Positions 7,205-15,260 are shown, counted from the first letter of the stretch. The stretch is 21,875 nucleotides of DNA from Scatavimonas merdipullorum (GCA_018712865.1 DVGH01000066.1:1-21875), one strand, 5' to 3'. Translations and numbers: made by a program. The notes: a model not told the origin generated them from the letters alone.

Positions 7205-7780
7205 TCAGCCGTTGCACATGGCCGAACCAATGCGCAAAATGGCGTGTTTTTTGGCAATTATTTTTCCAAATTCTTTGATCTTTGCAATTTCCAGCGGTTT
7301 GGATGTTTTTTCCAGAGAAAACTCGTTTAGGATCCCCTGTGCTTTAAATGGGATGCTTCCCGTGGGCAGAATCAGGTAATACTCCCCCTGATGCAGGTAA
7401 AGGCTGCTGCCCTCTAAAAGAAAGCCGGCCCCGTAAAGCTGCTGTGCGCAGCATAAAAAATGCTCCAGCACATCAAATGCGTACATACAGCGCCCGCAGG
7501 GCTTTTTTATTTTATACGTTTTTCGTTTCCCTTCGCCTTTCGGGACAAGGGTGATCAGAAAAATACATCCTTCTGCATGTGGCAGGGCTTCTACAACGAG
7601 TGTTTTGTCGCTTACGCAAAGTCCCGTTCTTGAGCCGGCCAGCTTTAGCAGACGCTTAAGGATTTTTCTGGAGTGTGGGTCGTTAAACCCCATTGTGTCG
7701 AAATCGAGCGAAAACACCTGCATGTCTTCACTGCACAGCGCGATAATCAGACGAGTTTCGTCGATTTGTTCTATTGTCAT
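7205..7780 (-). CDS. mecA: MecA-like ClpC adaptor protein
   Basis: This 191-residue cytoplasmic protein resembles MecA/YpbH adaptors, which deliver substrates such as ComK to the ClpCP protease in Bacillus. The N-terminus (MTIEQIDETRLIIALCSEDM) matches the MecA substrate-binding domain. An alternating strand-helix C-terminal domain from about 97 on (YAFDVLEHFLCCAQQL, SSLYLHQGEYYLIL) matches the ClpC-binding part. The acidic linker of bacillar MecA is short, making the protein smaller than the roughly 220 residues usual there. I chose the ATG at 7778-7780 because GGAGG lies just upstream and similarity begins there; the open frame continues further upstream without similarity. It has its own promoter (7851-7879). 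Substrate in this organism is unknown; comEA elsewhere in the window hints at a competence link, which is inference. Confidence 0.75.
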   Translation of the reverse strand: MTIEQIDETRLIIALCSEDMQVFSLDFDTMGFNDPHSRKILKRLLKLAGSRTGLCVSDKTLVVEALPHAEGCIFLITLVPKGEGKRKTYKIKKPCGRCMYAFDVLEHFLCCAQQLYGAGFLLEGSSLYLHQGEYYLILPTGSIPFKAQGILNEFSLEKTSKPLEIAKIKEFGKIIAKKHAILRIGSAMCNG

Positions 7781-7850
7781 AGTTCTGCCTCCGTTTATGC
7801 ACAAAGCCAAAAAAGGCTGTGGTGCAGTTTGAAAATCAGGATATATTATT

Positions 7851-7879
7851 ATAATATTAAGCGGACGGGCAGTGTGCAA
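7851..7879 (-). promoter_or_regulatory. Promoter for mecA-like gene
   Basis: On the minus strand TTGCAC (7874-7879), a 17-base spacer and TATTAT (7851-7856), about 70 bases before the ATG. The region is shared with the divergent amidohydrolase promoter. Confidence 0.65.
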
Positions 7880-7930
7880 GAGAGTATTTTTGGATGGCTG
7901 AAATTTACATGCCGCAGGGCATGGTTTATA

Positions 7931-7939
7931 TGGTATGAT
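7931..7939 (+). promoter_or_regulatory. Extended -10 for amidohydrolase operon
   Basis: TGGTATGAT gives an extended -10 (TATGAT at 7934-7939) 27 bases before the ATG at 7966. No -35 at good spacing is seen; TTTACA at 7904 is 24 bases away. Confidence 0.4.
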
Positions 7940-7965
7940 TACATAAAAGGAGAGAACAACGCCAA

Positions 7966-8760
7966 ATGAAGATGATTGATTTCCACACCCATACCTTCCC
8001 GGACAAGCTTGCGCCGCGCGCGGTTGGCGCATTGGAAAAGTCAAGCAATACAAAGGCCTTTTTAGACGGTACAAAGCAGGGGCTGAAGGCTTCTATGCAA
8101 AGAGCAGGAATTGCGCTGAGCGTGCTTTTGCCGATTGCGGTAAAGCCCGGCCAGGCGCATACGATCAACACGGTAGCAATTGAAAATAACGGGGAAAGCG
8201 GATTTGCCTCTTTTGGGAGCGTGCATCCGCTGGATGAAACGTTTGAGGACGAGCTGCTCCGGATTAAACGGGCGGGGCTTAAGGGGATCAAGCTGCATCC
8301 CGATTTTCAGGAGGTTTTTCTGGACGACCCCAAAACGGTTGCGGTCATGCGTTGCGCGGCCGATATGGGCCTATTGATTACAATCCACGCCGGGATGGAT
8401 GTGTCTTATCCGGATTTGCACCGCAGCACACCACAAAGGCTGCACCGTGTTTTGCCGCAGCTGAAGGGGGCAAAGATTATATGTGCGCATTCCGGCGGGT
8501 TTGGATATTTGGATGATGTGGAAAAATACCTGCTTGGCCGTGAGGAAATTTATATAGACACCAGCTATTCGATTGGAAAGATGGATCAAACACAGCTGGA
8601 GCGGATTTATAATGCGATGGATCCGACCCATGTGTTGTTTGGAACAGACTCCCCGTGGGACGACCAGCAGTCGGCCGTCCGGCAGTTTTTGTCGCTTGCG
8701 TTGCCTGACAGGCTCAAACAGGCGGCTTTGTATGAGAACGCGCAAAGGCTGCTTGCGTAA
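7966..8760 (+). CDS. Amidohydrolase family protein (ACMSD-like TIM barrel)
   Basis: This 264-residue cytoplasmic metal-dependent hydrolase or decarboxylase belongs to the amidohydrolase-2 family. Metal ligands are visible: H7 and H9 in DFHTHTFP, H141 in TIHAG, H175 in CAHSGG and D228 in FGTDSPW. KLHPDFQ (109-115) is the conserved strand-4 segment often seen in uncharacterised clostridial members. AAAGGAGAG precedes the ATG by about 11 bases; a second in-frame ATG at 7972 would remove two residues. The DUF3810 gene follows after 29 bases, so the two are probably co-transcribed. Substrate cannot be read from the sequence; the relatives I can name hydrolyse or decarboxylate small carboxylic acids. 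Confidence 0.88.
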   Translation: MKMIDFHTHTFPDKLAPRAVGALEKSSNTKAFLDGTKQGLKASMQRAGIALSVLLPIAVKPGQAHTINTVAIENNGESGFASFGSVHPLDETFEDELLRIKRAGLKGIKLHPDFQEVFLDDPKTVAVMRCAADMGLLITIHAGMDVSYPDLHRSTPQRLHRVLPQLKGAKIICAHSGGFGYLDDVEKYLLGREEIYIDTSYSIGKMDQTQLERIYNAMDPTHVLFGTDSPWDDQQSAVRQFLSLALPDRLKQAALYENAQRLLA

Positions 8761-8789
8761 ATAGATTAAAAAGGAAAGGATCCGATGGG

Positions 8790-9890
8790 ATGAAGGAGAA
8801 AAAGCACGGCGCTTTCAAATATTTTCTTTTGCTTTTTTTGCCTGGGGCCTTTCTTCTGGTTTTTTTTGCGTCCAGGGACCAGGGCTTTGCAGAATGGTAT
8901 GCAACCCATATTTACAAAACGGTTTCGTTGGGATTTGACTGGGCTTCGTCGCTTTTACCCTTTTCACTTGCAGAGGTCCTTCTTTTGCTCTTTGCGCTGT
9001 GGGCGGTAATTTATATTGTGAAAGCTGTTATCCAATTGATCCGCGCAAAGGGAAAGCGCCTGCGCGTGTTGTGGCGGGCGGTGATAAATCCGGTGCTGCT
9101 CGGCAGCATATTGCTTTTTGTATTTGTAGCGAATGCCGGGGTGAATTATTACCGTATGCCGTTTGAACAGGCGATCGGGCTTGAAGTGACAAAGTCCAGC
9201 GTGCAGGAGCTCAAAGCGCTGTGCTATACGCTTGCAGAAGATGCAACACAGCTGCGCACACAGCTGCAGGAGGATGAAAATGGTATAATGCGCCTTTCGC
9301 AGAGCGACAGCGCCACGGCGCAGCGTGCAAAAGAGGCATATGATAAAATGCAGGAGCGCTACCCCACTTTGACAGCGGGCTATGGGCCGACCAAGCAGCT
9401 TTGGTTGTCACAGTATCTGTCGTATACAAAGATAACGGGCTTTTTCTTTCCGTTTACGGTGGAGGCCAATGTCAACAACGACGTACCGGATTACTCGATC
9501 CCCTCTACCATGTGCCACGAGCTTTCGCATGTGCGGGGCTATATGCGTGAGGAAGAAGCAAATTTTATTGCATACCTTGTTTGTATGTCCAGCGGTGATC
9601 AGGAGCTGATGTATTCCGGTACGATGCTGGCGTTTGTTCATGCGGGCAATGCGCTCAGTGGAGTAAGCCGCGCCGACTATACCGATGTGTTCAGAACATT
9701 GGGGGAAGGTGTGCAGCGGGACATAAAGGCAAACAGCGAATACTGGGCGCAGTTTGAGGGGCCTGTGGCGCAGGCGGCCAGTACGATGAACGATACATAC
9801 CTTAAGGCAAACGGCCAGCAAGACGGTGTGAAAAGCTATGGAAAGGTGACGGATTTACTGCTATCGTATTATAAGCAGCAAACGCAATGA
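8790..9890 (+). CDS. DUF3810 membrane protein with HExxH motif
   Basis: This 366-residue protein has three N-terminal membrane helices (about 11-28, 60-82, 101-118), followed by a large extracytoplasmic domain. The domain carries HELSH at 243-247 (CHELSHVRGY), with EEEANFIAY (254-262) supplying a likely third zinc ligand, matching gluzincin-like architecture and the DUF3810 family. KITGFFFPFTVEANVNND at 214-231 is also characteristic. It may be a membrane-bound zinc peptidase, although no activity is established for the family as far as I know. The ATG at 8790 follows AAAGGAAAGGAT by nine bases; the nearby ATG at 8785 is out of frame. It is the second gene after the amidohydrolase. No clear terminator follows, but the next gene has its own promoter. 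Confidence 0.87.
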   Translation: MKEKKHGAFKYFLLLFLPGAFLLVFFASRDQGFAEWYATHIYKTVSLGFDWASSLLPFSLAEVLLLLFALWAVIYIVKAVIQLIRAKGKRLRVLWRAVINPVLLGSILLFVFVANAGVNYYRMPFEQAIGLEVTKSSVQELKALCYTLAEDATQLRTQLQEDENGIMRLSQSDSATAQRAKEAYDKMQERYPTLTAGYGPTKQLWLSQYLSYTKITGFFFPFTVEANVNNDVPDYSIPSTMCHELSHVRGYMREEEANFIAYLVCMSSGDQELMYSGTMLAFVHAGNALSGVSRADYTDVFRTLGEGVQRDIKANSEYWAQFEGPVAQAASTMNDTYLKANGQQDGVKSYGKVTDLLLSYYKQQTQ

Positions 9891-9913
9891 ATAGAATGAT
9901 TCAGAAAAATATA

Positions 9914-9941
9914 TTGCAAACCTGGCAGGATATGCTATAAT
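9914..9941 (+). promoter_or_regulatory. Promoter for GH13 gene
   Basis: TTGCAA (9914-9919), 16-base spacer, TATAAT (9936-9941) with extended TG at 9933-9934. It lies 31 bases before the ATG at 9973. Confidence 0.75.
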
Positions 9942-9972
9942 GGGGAAAATTTGATTGTTTGGAGGGAGTATT

Positions 9973-11541
9973 ATGCCCGACTGGTTGAAAAAGGCTGTGT
10001 TTTATGAGGTTTATCCGCAATCGTTTTATGATTCCAACGGGGATGGGATCGGCGATATCAACGGGATTGCGCAAAAGCTGGACTATATCTGCGACTTAGG
10101 CTGTAACGCTATTTGGCTTAACCCGTGCTTTGATTCGCCTTTTATGGACGGCGGATATGATGTGCGCGACTACAAAAAGGTGGCGCCGCGTTATGGAACC
10201 AATGAAGACCTGGTTCGGTTGATGGACAAGGTGCATCAAAAGGGCATGCATATTTTGCTGGATCTGGTTCCCGGGCATACGTCTGACCAGAACGAATGGT
10301 TTTTAAAGAGCAAGGAGCCTGAAAGCAACGAATACAGCAGCCGGTATATCTGGACGGACAGCGTATGGGAGGCGCCGTCTGCGTATAGGCTGATGTGCGG
10401 CATTACGGACAGGGACGGCAATTATCTTGTAAATTACTTTAGCTCGCAGCCCGCGCTCAATTACGGGTTTGCACAGATTACGCATCCGCAGTGGCAGCTT
10501 CCATGCGACCATCCGGAATGCCTGAAAACCGTGGAGGCGATTAAGGACGTCATGCGGTTTTGGCTTGAAAAGGGCTGCGACGGCTTTCGGGTGGACATGG
10601 CCGATTCGCTTGTGAAAAACGAAGACGATAAAAAGCAAACCGCCAAGATCTGGCGTGGTATACGGCAGATGCTTGACAAGGAATATCCGCAGGCGGTGCT
10701 TGTGTCTGAATGGAGCCATCCCCAACGCGCGATCAACAATGCGGGTTTTCATGCGGATTTTTATCTGGACCATAAAGGGAATGGGTATCATTCGCTGTTT
10801 CGCAGCACAGACGCGCAGGGGAACAACGACAGCTTTTTTTGCAAAGATGCTGCCGGAGATATTACAAGGTTTACACGCGAATATGAAAAAAACCTTTTGG
10901 AAACAAAAGACCAGGGGTATATCAGCTTTATTACGGGCAACCACGACACGCCGCGCCTGCGCAGAACGCTGGATAAAAGGGCGGCAGAGCTTGCATGCTG
11001 TACGATCTTTACATTGCCGGGCGTTCCGTTTTTATATTATGGGGATGAAATCGGCATGCGCTATATAGAAGGGCTGCAAAGCAAGGAAGGCGGTTTTTCG
11101 CGTACCGGATCGCGGACGCCTATGCAGTGGAGCCGGGGAAAAAATCTGGGTTTTTCACAGGCTGACGAAAAGGAAATTTACCTGCCGGTGGACAGCAGCG
11201 AAGACGCGCCGACAGTGGAGGACCAGATGTGCGACGAGCAGTCTATGCTGCATACAGTAAGGCAGGTTTTAAAGCTTCGGAACGAATATGAACAGCTGCA
11301 GGCCGATGGGCCGTATGAAACGATTTATGCGGAAAAAAATAAATACCCCTTTATTTACAAAAGGGGCAGTTTTATATTTGCAGTCAATCCGTCTGGGAAA
11401 GAGCAGCGCGCGCCGTTTGCATTTGATGGGCAGGTGGTTTTCTCTGTGGGGAATTGCCGTTTTGCGCAGCAGTCTATGATAATGGAGCCACAGTCTTTTT
11501 GTGCGTATAAGCTTAAAGATGAGATGGAAAGACGAAAATAA
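9973..11541 (+). CDS. GH13 alpha-glucosidase / alpha-amylase family hydrolase
   Basis: This 522-residue cytoplasmic enzyme cleaves alpha-glucosidic bonds in imported oligosaccharides by the retaining GH13 mechanism. Conserved regions are in order: DSNGDGIGD (20-28, calcium loop), region I DLVPGHTS (97-104), region II GFRVDMA with nucleophile D208 (204-210), region III VSEW with acid E246 (244-247), and region IV GNHDTPRL with D325 (322-329). YGDEIGM (356-362) and SRTPMQW (380-386) are typical of oligo-1,6-glucosidase/trehalose-type members. A short beta domain ends the protein. There is no signal peptide. I chose the ATG at 9973, eight bases after GGAGGGAG; an upstream TTG at 9955 would place that site inside the gene. 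Region I has Gly101 where Asn is usual. It is flanked by a promoter and terminator. Confidence 0.92.
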   Translation: MPDWLKKAVFYEVYPQSFYDSNGDGIGDINGIAQKLDYICDLGCNAIWLNPCFDSPFMDGGYDVRDYKKVAPRYGTNEDLVRLMDKVHQKGMHILLDLVPGHTSDQNEWFLKSKEPESNEYSSRYIWTDSVWEAPSAYRLMCGITDRDGNYLVNYFSSQPALNYGFAQITHPQWQLPCDHPECLKTVEAIKDVMRFWLEKGCDGFRVDMADSLVKNEDDKKQTAKIWRGIRQMLDKEYPQAVLVSEWSHPQRAINNAGFHADFYLDHKGNGYHSLFRSTDAQGNNDSFFCKDAAGDITRFTREYEKNLLETKDQGYISFITGNHDTPRLRRTLDKRAAELACCTIFTLPGVPFLYYGDEIGMRYIEGLQSKEGGFSRTGSRTPMQWSRGKNLGFSQADEKEIYLPVDSSEDAPTVEDQMCDEQSMLHTVRQVLKLRNEYEQLQADGPYETIYAEKNKYPFIYKRGSFIFAVNPSGKEQRAPFAFDGQVVFSVGNCRFAQQSMIMEPQSFCAYKLKDEMERRK

Positions 11542-11619
11542 GGCAGTGTACCTGCAGCAATGGGCAAACTCACAGGAAACATTTGCAGATTAAAACGGGA
11601 GTTTGCTATTGGAAAATCA

Positions 11620-11650
11620 GGGGATGTGCAGCAGCACATCCCCATTTTTT
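11620..11650 (+). terminator. Intrinsic terminator after GH13 gene
   Basis: GGGGATGTGC (11620-11629) pairs perfectly with GCACATCCCC (11634-11643) around AGCA, followed by ATTTTTT. A more distant inverted repeat (GCAAACTC 11564-11571 / GAGTTTGC 11599-11606) lies just upstream. Confidence 0.88.
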
Positions 11651-11684
11651 GTGCTTGATTGTTATCATAAATGGATCCCTTCTT

Positions 11685-12101
11685 TTAGATGGTGATATCA
11701 TTTTCCAGACCGGAAAAAATAGAATCCCCAATCCCTTTTACATTTTTTAATTCTTCCAGCTGCTGAAAGCTGCCGTTTTGCTCGCGATATTCCACAATAC
11801 GGCGCGCCAACACAGGGCCGACCCCTTCCAGTTGTTGCAGCTCTTGCTCGTTTGCTGTATTGATATTAATCTTATAAAATGCAACATTAGGCTGCGTTTG
11901 CGCTTGTGTGGCGGAGGGAATTTGCTGCGTGCCTTCCGTCCCACTTTCCAGAGCGCCGGAAGGAGCGGTTCCCTGCTGGGTGTAAATCACCTGCGGCAGG
12001 CTTGTTGGCGGAACGTAAAAGGCGTTATAGGCGGTGATAACTGCACAGGCGGCCAAAGCGACGGCGACCAGGATAAGCGTATGCGGCAATTTTTCTTTCA
12101 A
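11685..12101 (-). CDS. comEA: ComEA-like helix-hairpin-helix DNA-binding protein
   Basis: This membrane-anchored protein carries a C-terminal helix-hairpin-helix DNA-binding domain, as in ComEA, the receptor that binds incoming DNA during competence. From the start chosen here the protein is 138 residues: one signal-anchor helix (about 9-29), a Gln/Thr/Ser-rich linker (about 32-74), then the paired HhH motifs (about 80-130; INTANEQELQQLEGVGPVLA and the following FQQLEELKNVKGIG). The SLBB-type domain of Bacillus ComEA is absent, replaced by the linker. TTG at 12099-12101 has AAAGGG nine bases upstream; a longer TTG start at 12146 (153 residues) has only a weak site. No comEB or comEC lies nearby, so it is an orphan gene here. 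Confidence 0.85.
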   Translation of the reverse strand: MKEKLPHTLILVAVALAACAVITAYNAFYVPPTSLPQVIYTQQGTAPSGALESGTEGTQQIPSATQAQTQPNVAFYKININTANEQELQQLEGVGPVLARRIVEYREQNGSFQQLEELKNVKGIGDSIFSGLENDITI

Positions 12102-12189
12102 GCGGGCACACCCTTTCTGTACATGGCGATTGAAAGTTTGTTCCAATACAGAGGGCGTTCCCCGCCGTCTGCAAAATTTGTCTATTTTT

Positions 12190-12195
12190 ATTATA
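12190..12195 (-). promoter_or_regulatory. Possible -10 for comEA
   Basis: TATAAT on the minus strand about 90 bases upstream of the preferred start, without a clear -35. The divergent M23 peptidase gene begins at 12355, but I could not assign a promoter to it with confidence. Confidence 0.4.
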
Positions 12196-12354
12196 GCGCA
12201 TTTTTTTGCCGTTTGCTACAGAAACGTAATAAGAGGTAAAAAGATAAACGGCGAAGGGAAAAGCGGCGCGCAAAAAAGAAAGCATGGATCTGAAGGGGCA
12301 AACATATACATTAAAGAAAATAGAAAAACGCAATTTAAAGACGGCGGTGGTACA

Positions 12355-13368
12355 GTGAAAAAAGTGATTTGCGTATGCTTGGCCGTTATTCTGTGTGCGG
12401 CGGTATGTCTGGTGCTGGTTGGGGCTTCCAAAGAGGAGGATTATATTAAATATGTGGAATTTAACGTATGCTATGACGCCTTGGAAAGAGCAATGAACGC
12501 AGACATAGCGTCACAGCAGCAGGAAATAAAGATCAACTGGATCGACGTACTTGCTTATTTGGGGGCAAAATATGGAGGGGACTTTAAGCGCTATAAGGCA
12601 GCCGACCTCAATGATGTGGTACAAAAGCTGCAAAACGGGGAAAAGATAGAGGATATTACAAAGGATATGTCGTATTATGCTTATTACAGGGAAGCCTATG
12701 GAGCCGTATTGGATGGCTTTTTGGGAACGTACAGAGAAAAAGCGGAAAAGGATGGAGAATGGGAGGAAAAATATGGACTGAAAGTATATTCCCCGATTGC
12801 AAAGACGTTCCCTTTTTCGCATTTTGATGATTTTGGCGCAAGCCGCAGCTACGGCTATAAGCGCCGCCACTTAGGACACGACTTAATGGCGGCAACCGGT
12901 ACGCCTGTGATTGCTGTGGAATCCGGCGTTGTGGAAATCATGGGCTGGAACCAGTACGGCGGATGGAGGATTGGAATCCGCAGCTTTGACAGCAAGCGGT
13001 ATTACTATTATGCGCATTTACGACAAAACCGGCCGTTTCATCCCGATCTGTGTGAAGGAAAAACGGTGAATGCGGGTGATGTAATCGGCTATGTGGGCAG
13101 GACAGGGTATAGTGCAACAGAAAATACCAATGGAATTCAAACAAGCCATTTGCATTACGGCATGCAGCTGATTTTTGACGAAAGCCAGAAGGAAGGCCCA
13201 AATGAGATATGGATTGACATGTATGCGATTACAAAGCTGTTGCAAAAACACCAAAGCGCTGTGTACCGCGTTGCGGCAACAAAGGAATTTTACAGGGATG
13301 GAGATTTTTCCCTGGAAGGCGCGCAGCAAAGCCAGCACGAAAAAGAAACAACAGTAACAGGATTGTAA
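12355..13368 (+). CDS. Secreted M23 (LytM-type) zinc metallopeptidase
   Basis: This 337-residue exported peptidase is predicted to cut peptide cross-links in peptidoglycan. MKKVICVCLAVILCAAVC at the N-terminus is a signal peptide or signal anchor. A helical middle domain (about 28-140, with AYLGAKYGGDF at 67-77) precedes the LytM domain. That domain has all key residues: zinc ligands H172 and D176 in HLGHD, H221 in YYAHL, and catalytic/zinc pair H265 and H267 in SHLHYG. GTG at 12355 is the best start because the signal peptide begins there; the ribosome binding site is weak (GGCGGTGG, close to the GTG). The open frame upstream runs antisense to comEA and is not convincing. Sporulation-type (SpoIIQ-like) or division-type roles are both possible. 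Confidence 0.88.
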   Translation: MKKVICVCLAVILCAAVCLVLVGASKEEDYIKYVEFNVCYDALERAMNADIASQQQEIKINWIDVLAYLGAKYGGDFKRYKAADLNDVVQKLQNGEKIEDITKDMSYYAYYREAYGAVLDGFLGTYREKAEKDGEWEEKYGLKVYSPIAKTFPFSHFDDFGASRSYGYKRRHLGHDLMAATGTPVIAVESGVVEIMGWNQYGGWRIGIRSFDSKRYYYYAHLRQNRPFHPDLCEGKTVNAGDVIGYVGRTGYSATENTNGIQTSHLHYGMQLIFDESQKEGPNEIWIDMYAITKLLQKHQSAVYRVAATKEFYRDGDFSLEGAQQSQHEKETTVTGL

Positions 13369-13389
13369 AGGATTAATCGTGTAAGTATA

Positions 13390-13418
13390 TTGACTTTGAT
13401 TTTATGAGCGTTTAAAAT
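13390..13418 (+). promoter_or_regulatory. Promoter of the DUF4358/SGNH genes
   Basis: TTGACT (13390-13395), 17-base spacer, TAAAAT (13413-13418), about 58 bases before the ATG at 13476. Likely drives the three lipoprotein genes up to 15260. Confidence 0.75.
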
Positions 13419-13475
13419 GAAATCGCTGTTATTTTTTATCAAAAGCAGCAAGAAATGATCGGAGGTAATGAGAAA

Positions 13476-13937
13476 ATGAAAAAAGTTGTGGCAGTTTTGC
13501 TGGCGGCATTTTGCCTGATCCTGGTTGCAGGTTGTTCGAATACGTCTGAAAAGGATGTGGATCTTAAAGAGATCCTTGAAAAATTTAACAGCGATTTTGA
13601 CCTTTCGGACAATATGAAGGAAATGACCGATGTGAGTGATTTGAATAAATATTATTCGATTGATACAAACGACGTAGTAAGCTTTGCTGCGGAGATTGAC
13701 ACATCCGGCCTGGACGAAATTGTGCTTGTACAGGCAAAGGATGCGGAAGCTGCGGCAAGGGTAGAGGAAAAGCTGCAGGCACGGTATGATTCCAGGTCTA
13801 AGGAAATTGCAAGCTATAGCCCGGAAAATTATGAAATCATGAAAAAATGCGAGGTCAAGACAGACGGCAATTATGTTCGTATGATCTTTGCAGAAAGCGC
13901 GCAAGAGATGGTGGAGGTTTATAATTCCTACTTTTAA
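13476..13937 (+). CDS. DUF4358 lipoprotein, copy 1
   Basis: This 153-residue lipoprotein has the lipobox LVAGC with the modified Cys at 20, so it is anchored on the outer face of the membrane. The remainder matches DUF4358 proteins: NKYYSIDTNDVVSF (57-70), DEIVLVQAKDAEAA (80-93), a helix with many Glu/Lys, and a final GNYVRMIFAE (131-140). No catalytic residues are evident; a binding or accessory role is plausible. The ATG at 13476 follows GGAGG (13461-13465). It is the first gene of the lipoprotein set, 51 bases before the SGNH hydrolase. A paralogue of the same layout lies at 14790. In my recollection DUF4358 genes often accompany MBOAT and DHHW genes, as here. Confidence 0.85.
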   Translation: MKKVVAVLLAAFCLILVAGCSNTSEKDVDLKEILEKFNSDFDLSDNMKEMTDVSDLNKYYSIDTNDVVSFAAEIDTSGLDEIVLVQAKDAEAAARVEEKLQARYDSRSKEIASYSPENYEIMKKCEVKTDGNYVRMIFAESAQEMVEVYNSYF

Positions 13938-13988
13938 GGAAAGCTGCCGCATATATAATTGACAGAAAAGAAAGTTAGGATTAAGAAA

Positions 13989-14756
13989 ATGAAGAAAAAC
14001 AAAAGCGCGGCGCTGCTTTTGGCGTTGTTCGTAGCAGCCTGTATGGCTTTCAGCGCATGTGCACAGGAGAAGGCTGCTCCGTCTGCTTCTAAAGAGACGG
14101 AGCCTGCGGTACAGGCGGCTGTGCTGCAGACGCCTGTGGCGCCTTCCTATTTTGACGACGCTGTGTTTGTGGGAGACAGCATTACCAGTAAGCTGCAAAT
14201 GTATGCACAGGATTTACGGCAAAATGGGGAGGAATGCCTGGGACAGGCACAGTTTATTACGTCGGGAAGCCTGGGGTATAACAACGCGCTTTGGGAGATA
14301 AGCGAAGAGTCGGTACACCCGTTTTATAAAGGCGCTAAGACAAAAATTGAGGACGCTGTACAGGACTGCGGTGCAAAAAAAGTATATTTGATGCTGGGAA
14401 TGAACGATCTGGGCCTGTTTAAGGACGAGCAGACCTTTGCAAGCATAGCTACGTTGCTTGAAAGCATTAAGGAAAAGGTGCCGGATGTGCAGCTTTTCCT
14501 GCAATCTGTAACGCCCATGCTGAAGGAAAGCCAGCAGGCCGGCCTGAATAATGCAAGGATTGAAGAATTTGACCAAAAGCTGAAGGCTTACTGTGAGGAC
14601 AACGGGTATTCGTTTATAGATGTGGCTTCGGTTATGCGCGACGCGCAGGGGAATTTGATACCGGAGTACTGCGGCGATCCCGATGTGCTTGGGATTCATT
14701 TTACTTCAGCGGCATGTAACGTCTGGGTCGATTATCTTTTAAACCATCCCCGGTAA
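13989..14756 (+). CDS. SGNH/GDSL-type hydrolase lipoprotein
   Basis: This is a 255-residue surface lipoprotein (lipobox FSAC, Cys24, after a hydrophobic leader). The SGNH fold motifs are block I VGDSI with nucleophile S64 (61-65), Gly in block II (GSLGYNNA, 93-100), block III GMND with N139 (137-140) and a C-terminal IHFTS with H237. The usual Asp three residues before the His is Leu234 here; D232, five residues before, may replace it. Such enzymes remove or transfer acyl groups, and the neighbouring MBOAT and DHHW genes suggest action on acylated glycans. The ATG at 13989 has AGGA eight bases upstream; an upstream TTG at 13959 has no leader-like start. It lies between two DUF4358 genes in one operon. 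Confidence 0.85.
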   Translation: MKKNKSAALLLALFVAACMAFSACAQEKAAPSASKETEPAVQAAVLQTPVAPSYFDDAVFVGDSITSKLQMYAQDLRQNGEECLGQAQFITSGSLGYNNALWEISEESVHPFYKGAKTKIEDAVQDCGAKKVYLMLGMNDLGLFKDEQTFASIATLLESIKEKVPDVQLFLQSVTPMLKESQQAGLNNARIEEFDQKLKAYCEDNGYSFIDVASVMRDAQGNLIPEYCGDPDVLGIHFTSAACNVWVDYLLNHPR

Positions 14757-14789
14757 GGGGTCTGTAGATAGGACTGTTTAGGAGAGTAT

Positions 14790-15260
14790 ATGAAAAAGAT
14801 ATATGCACTGCTGCTTGCAGCTGTTATGCTTTTGGGTATAACGGGCTGTGTGCAGGAGGAAAAGAGAATCAGCTTAGAGGATGTTATGGCCAAGATTGCG
14901 CTTACATATGACCTGCCGGATGAAATGGTGCAGATACAAAGCGAGGAAGACCTGATGAACTATTATGGGATTGCGTCTGGCGATGTGCTGCAGTATCAGG
15001 CGCAGATCAACGGTTCCGGTGTAGAGCAGGACGAAATAGTAATGATTCAGGCAAAAGACAGCGGCGCAAAGGCAGTGGTTGAGGCAAAATTAAACGAGAG
15101 ATATCAGTCTAAACTCAGTTCGACAAAAAACTATTTGCCGGATCAGTACAATATGCTGAAAAAGTGTAAGGTACAGACAAGCGGCAATTATATATGTATG
15201 TTCCTTTCAAAAGATGCAGAAGGTATGACCAATATCTACAACTCTTATTTAAAGGAATAG
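14790..15260 (+). CDS. DUF4358 lipoprotein, copy 2
   Basis: This is a 156-residue paralogue of the lipoprotein at 13476, again with a lipobox (GITGC, Cys20). It preserves the same order of motifs: MNYYGIASGDVLQYQA (56-71), QDEIVMIQAKDSGAKA (80-95), LKKCKVQTSGNYICMF (123-138) and NIYNSYLKE at the end. Copy 1 has MKKCEVKTDGNYVRMIF and VYNSYF at the corresponding places, so a duplication is clear. A good AGGAG ribosome binding site precedes the ATG. It closes the lipoprotein set; a new promoter starts 41 bases after the stop. Function unknown. Confidence 0.85.
   Translation: MKKIYALLLAAVMLLGITGCVQEEKRISLEDVMAKIALTYDLPDEMVQIQSEEDLMNYYGIASGDVLQYQAQINGSGVEQDEIVMIQAKDSGAKAVVEAKLNERYQSKLSSTKNYLPDQYNMLKKCKVQTSGNYICMFLSKDAEGMTNIYNSYLKE

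Noticed and set aside
7781..8074. N-terminal extension of the mecA-like protein
   Set aside because: MecA similarity starts exactly at the ATG with a GGAGG site, and the promoter at 7851-7879 lies inside the extension.
12034..12354. N-terminal extension of the M23 peptidase back to 12034
   Set aside because: It runs antisense through comEA, carries no signal peptide and has no ribosome binding site; the GTG at 12355 begins a proper signal peptide.
13290..14198. 302-codon minus-strand open frame across the first DUF4358 and SGNH genes
   Set aside because: It overlaps two well-supported lipoprotein genes, has no ribosome binding site and reads as basic, His/Cys-rich nonsense.
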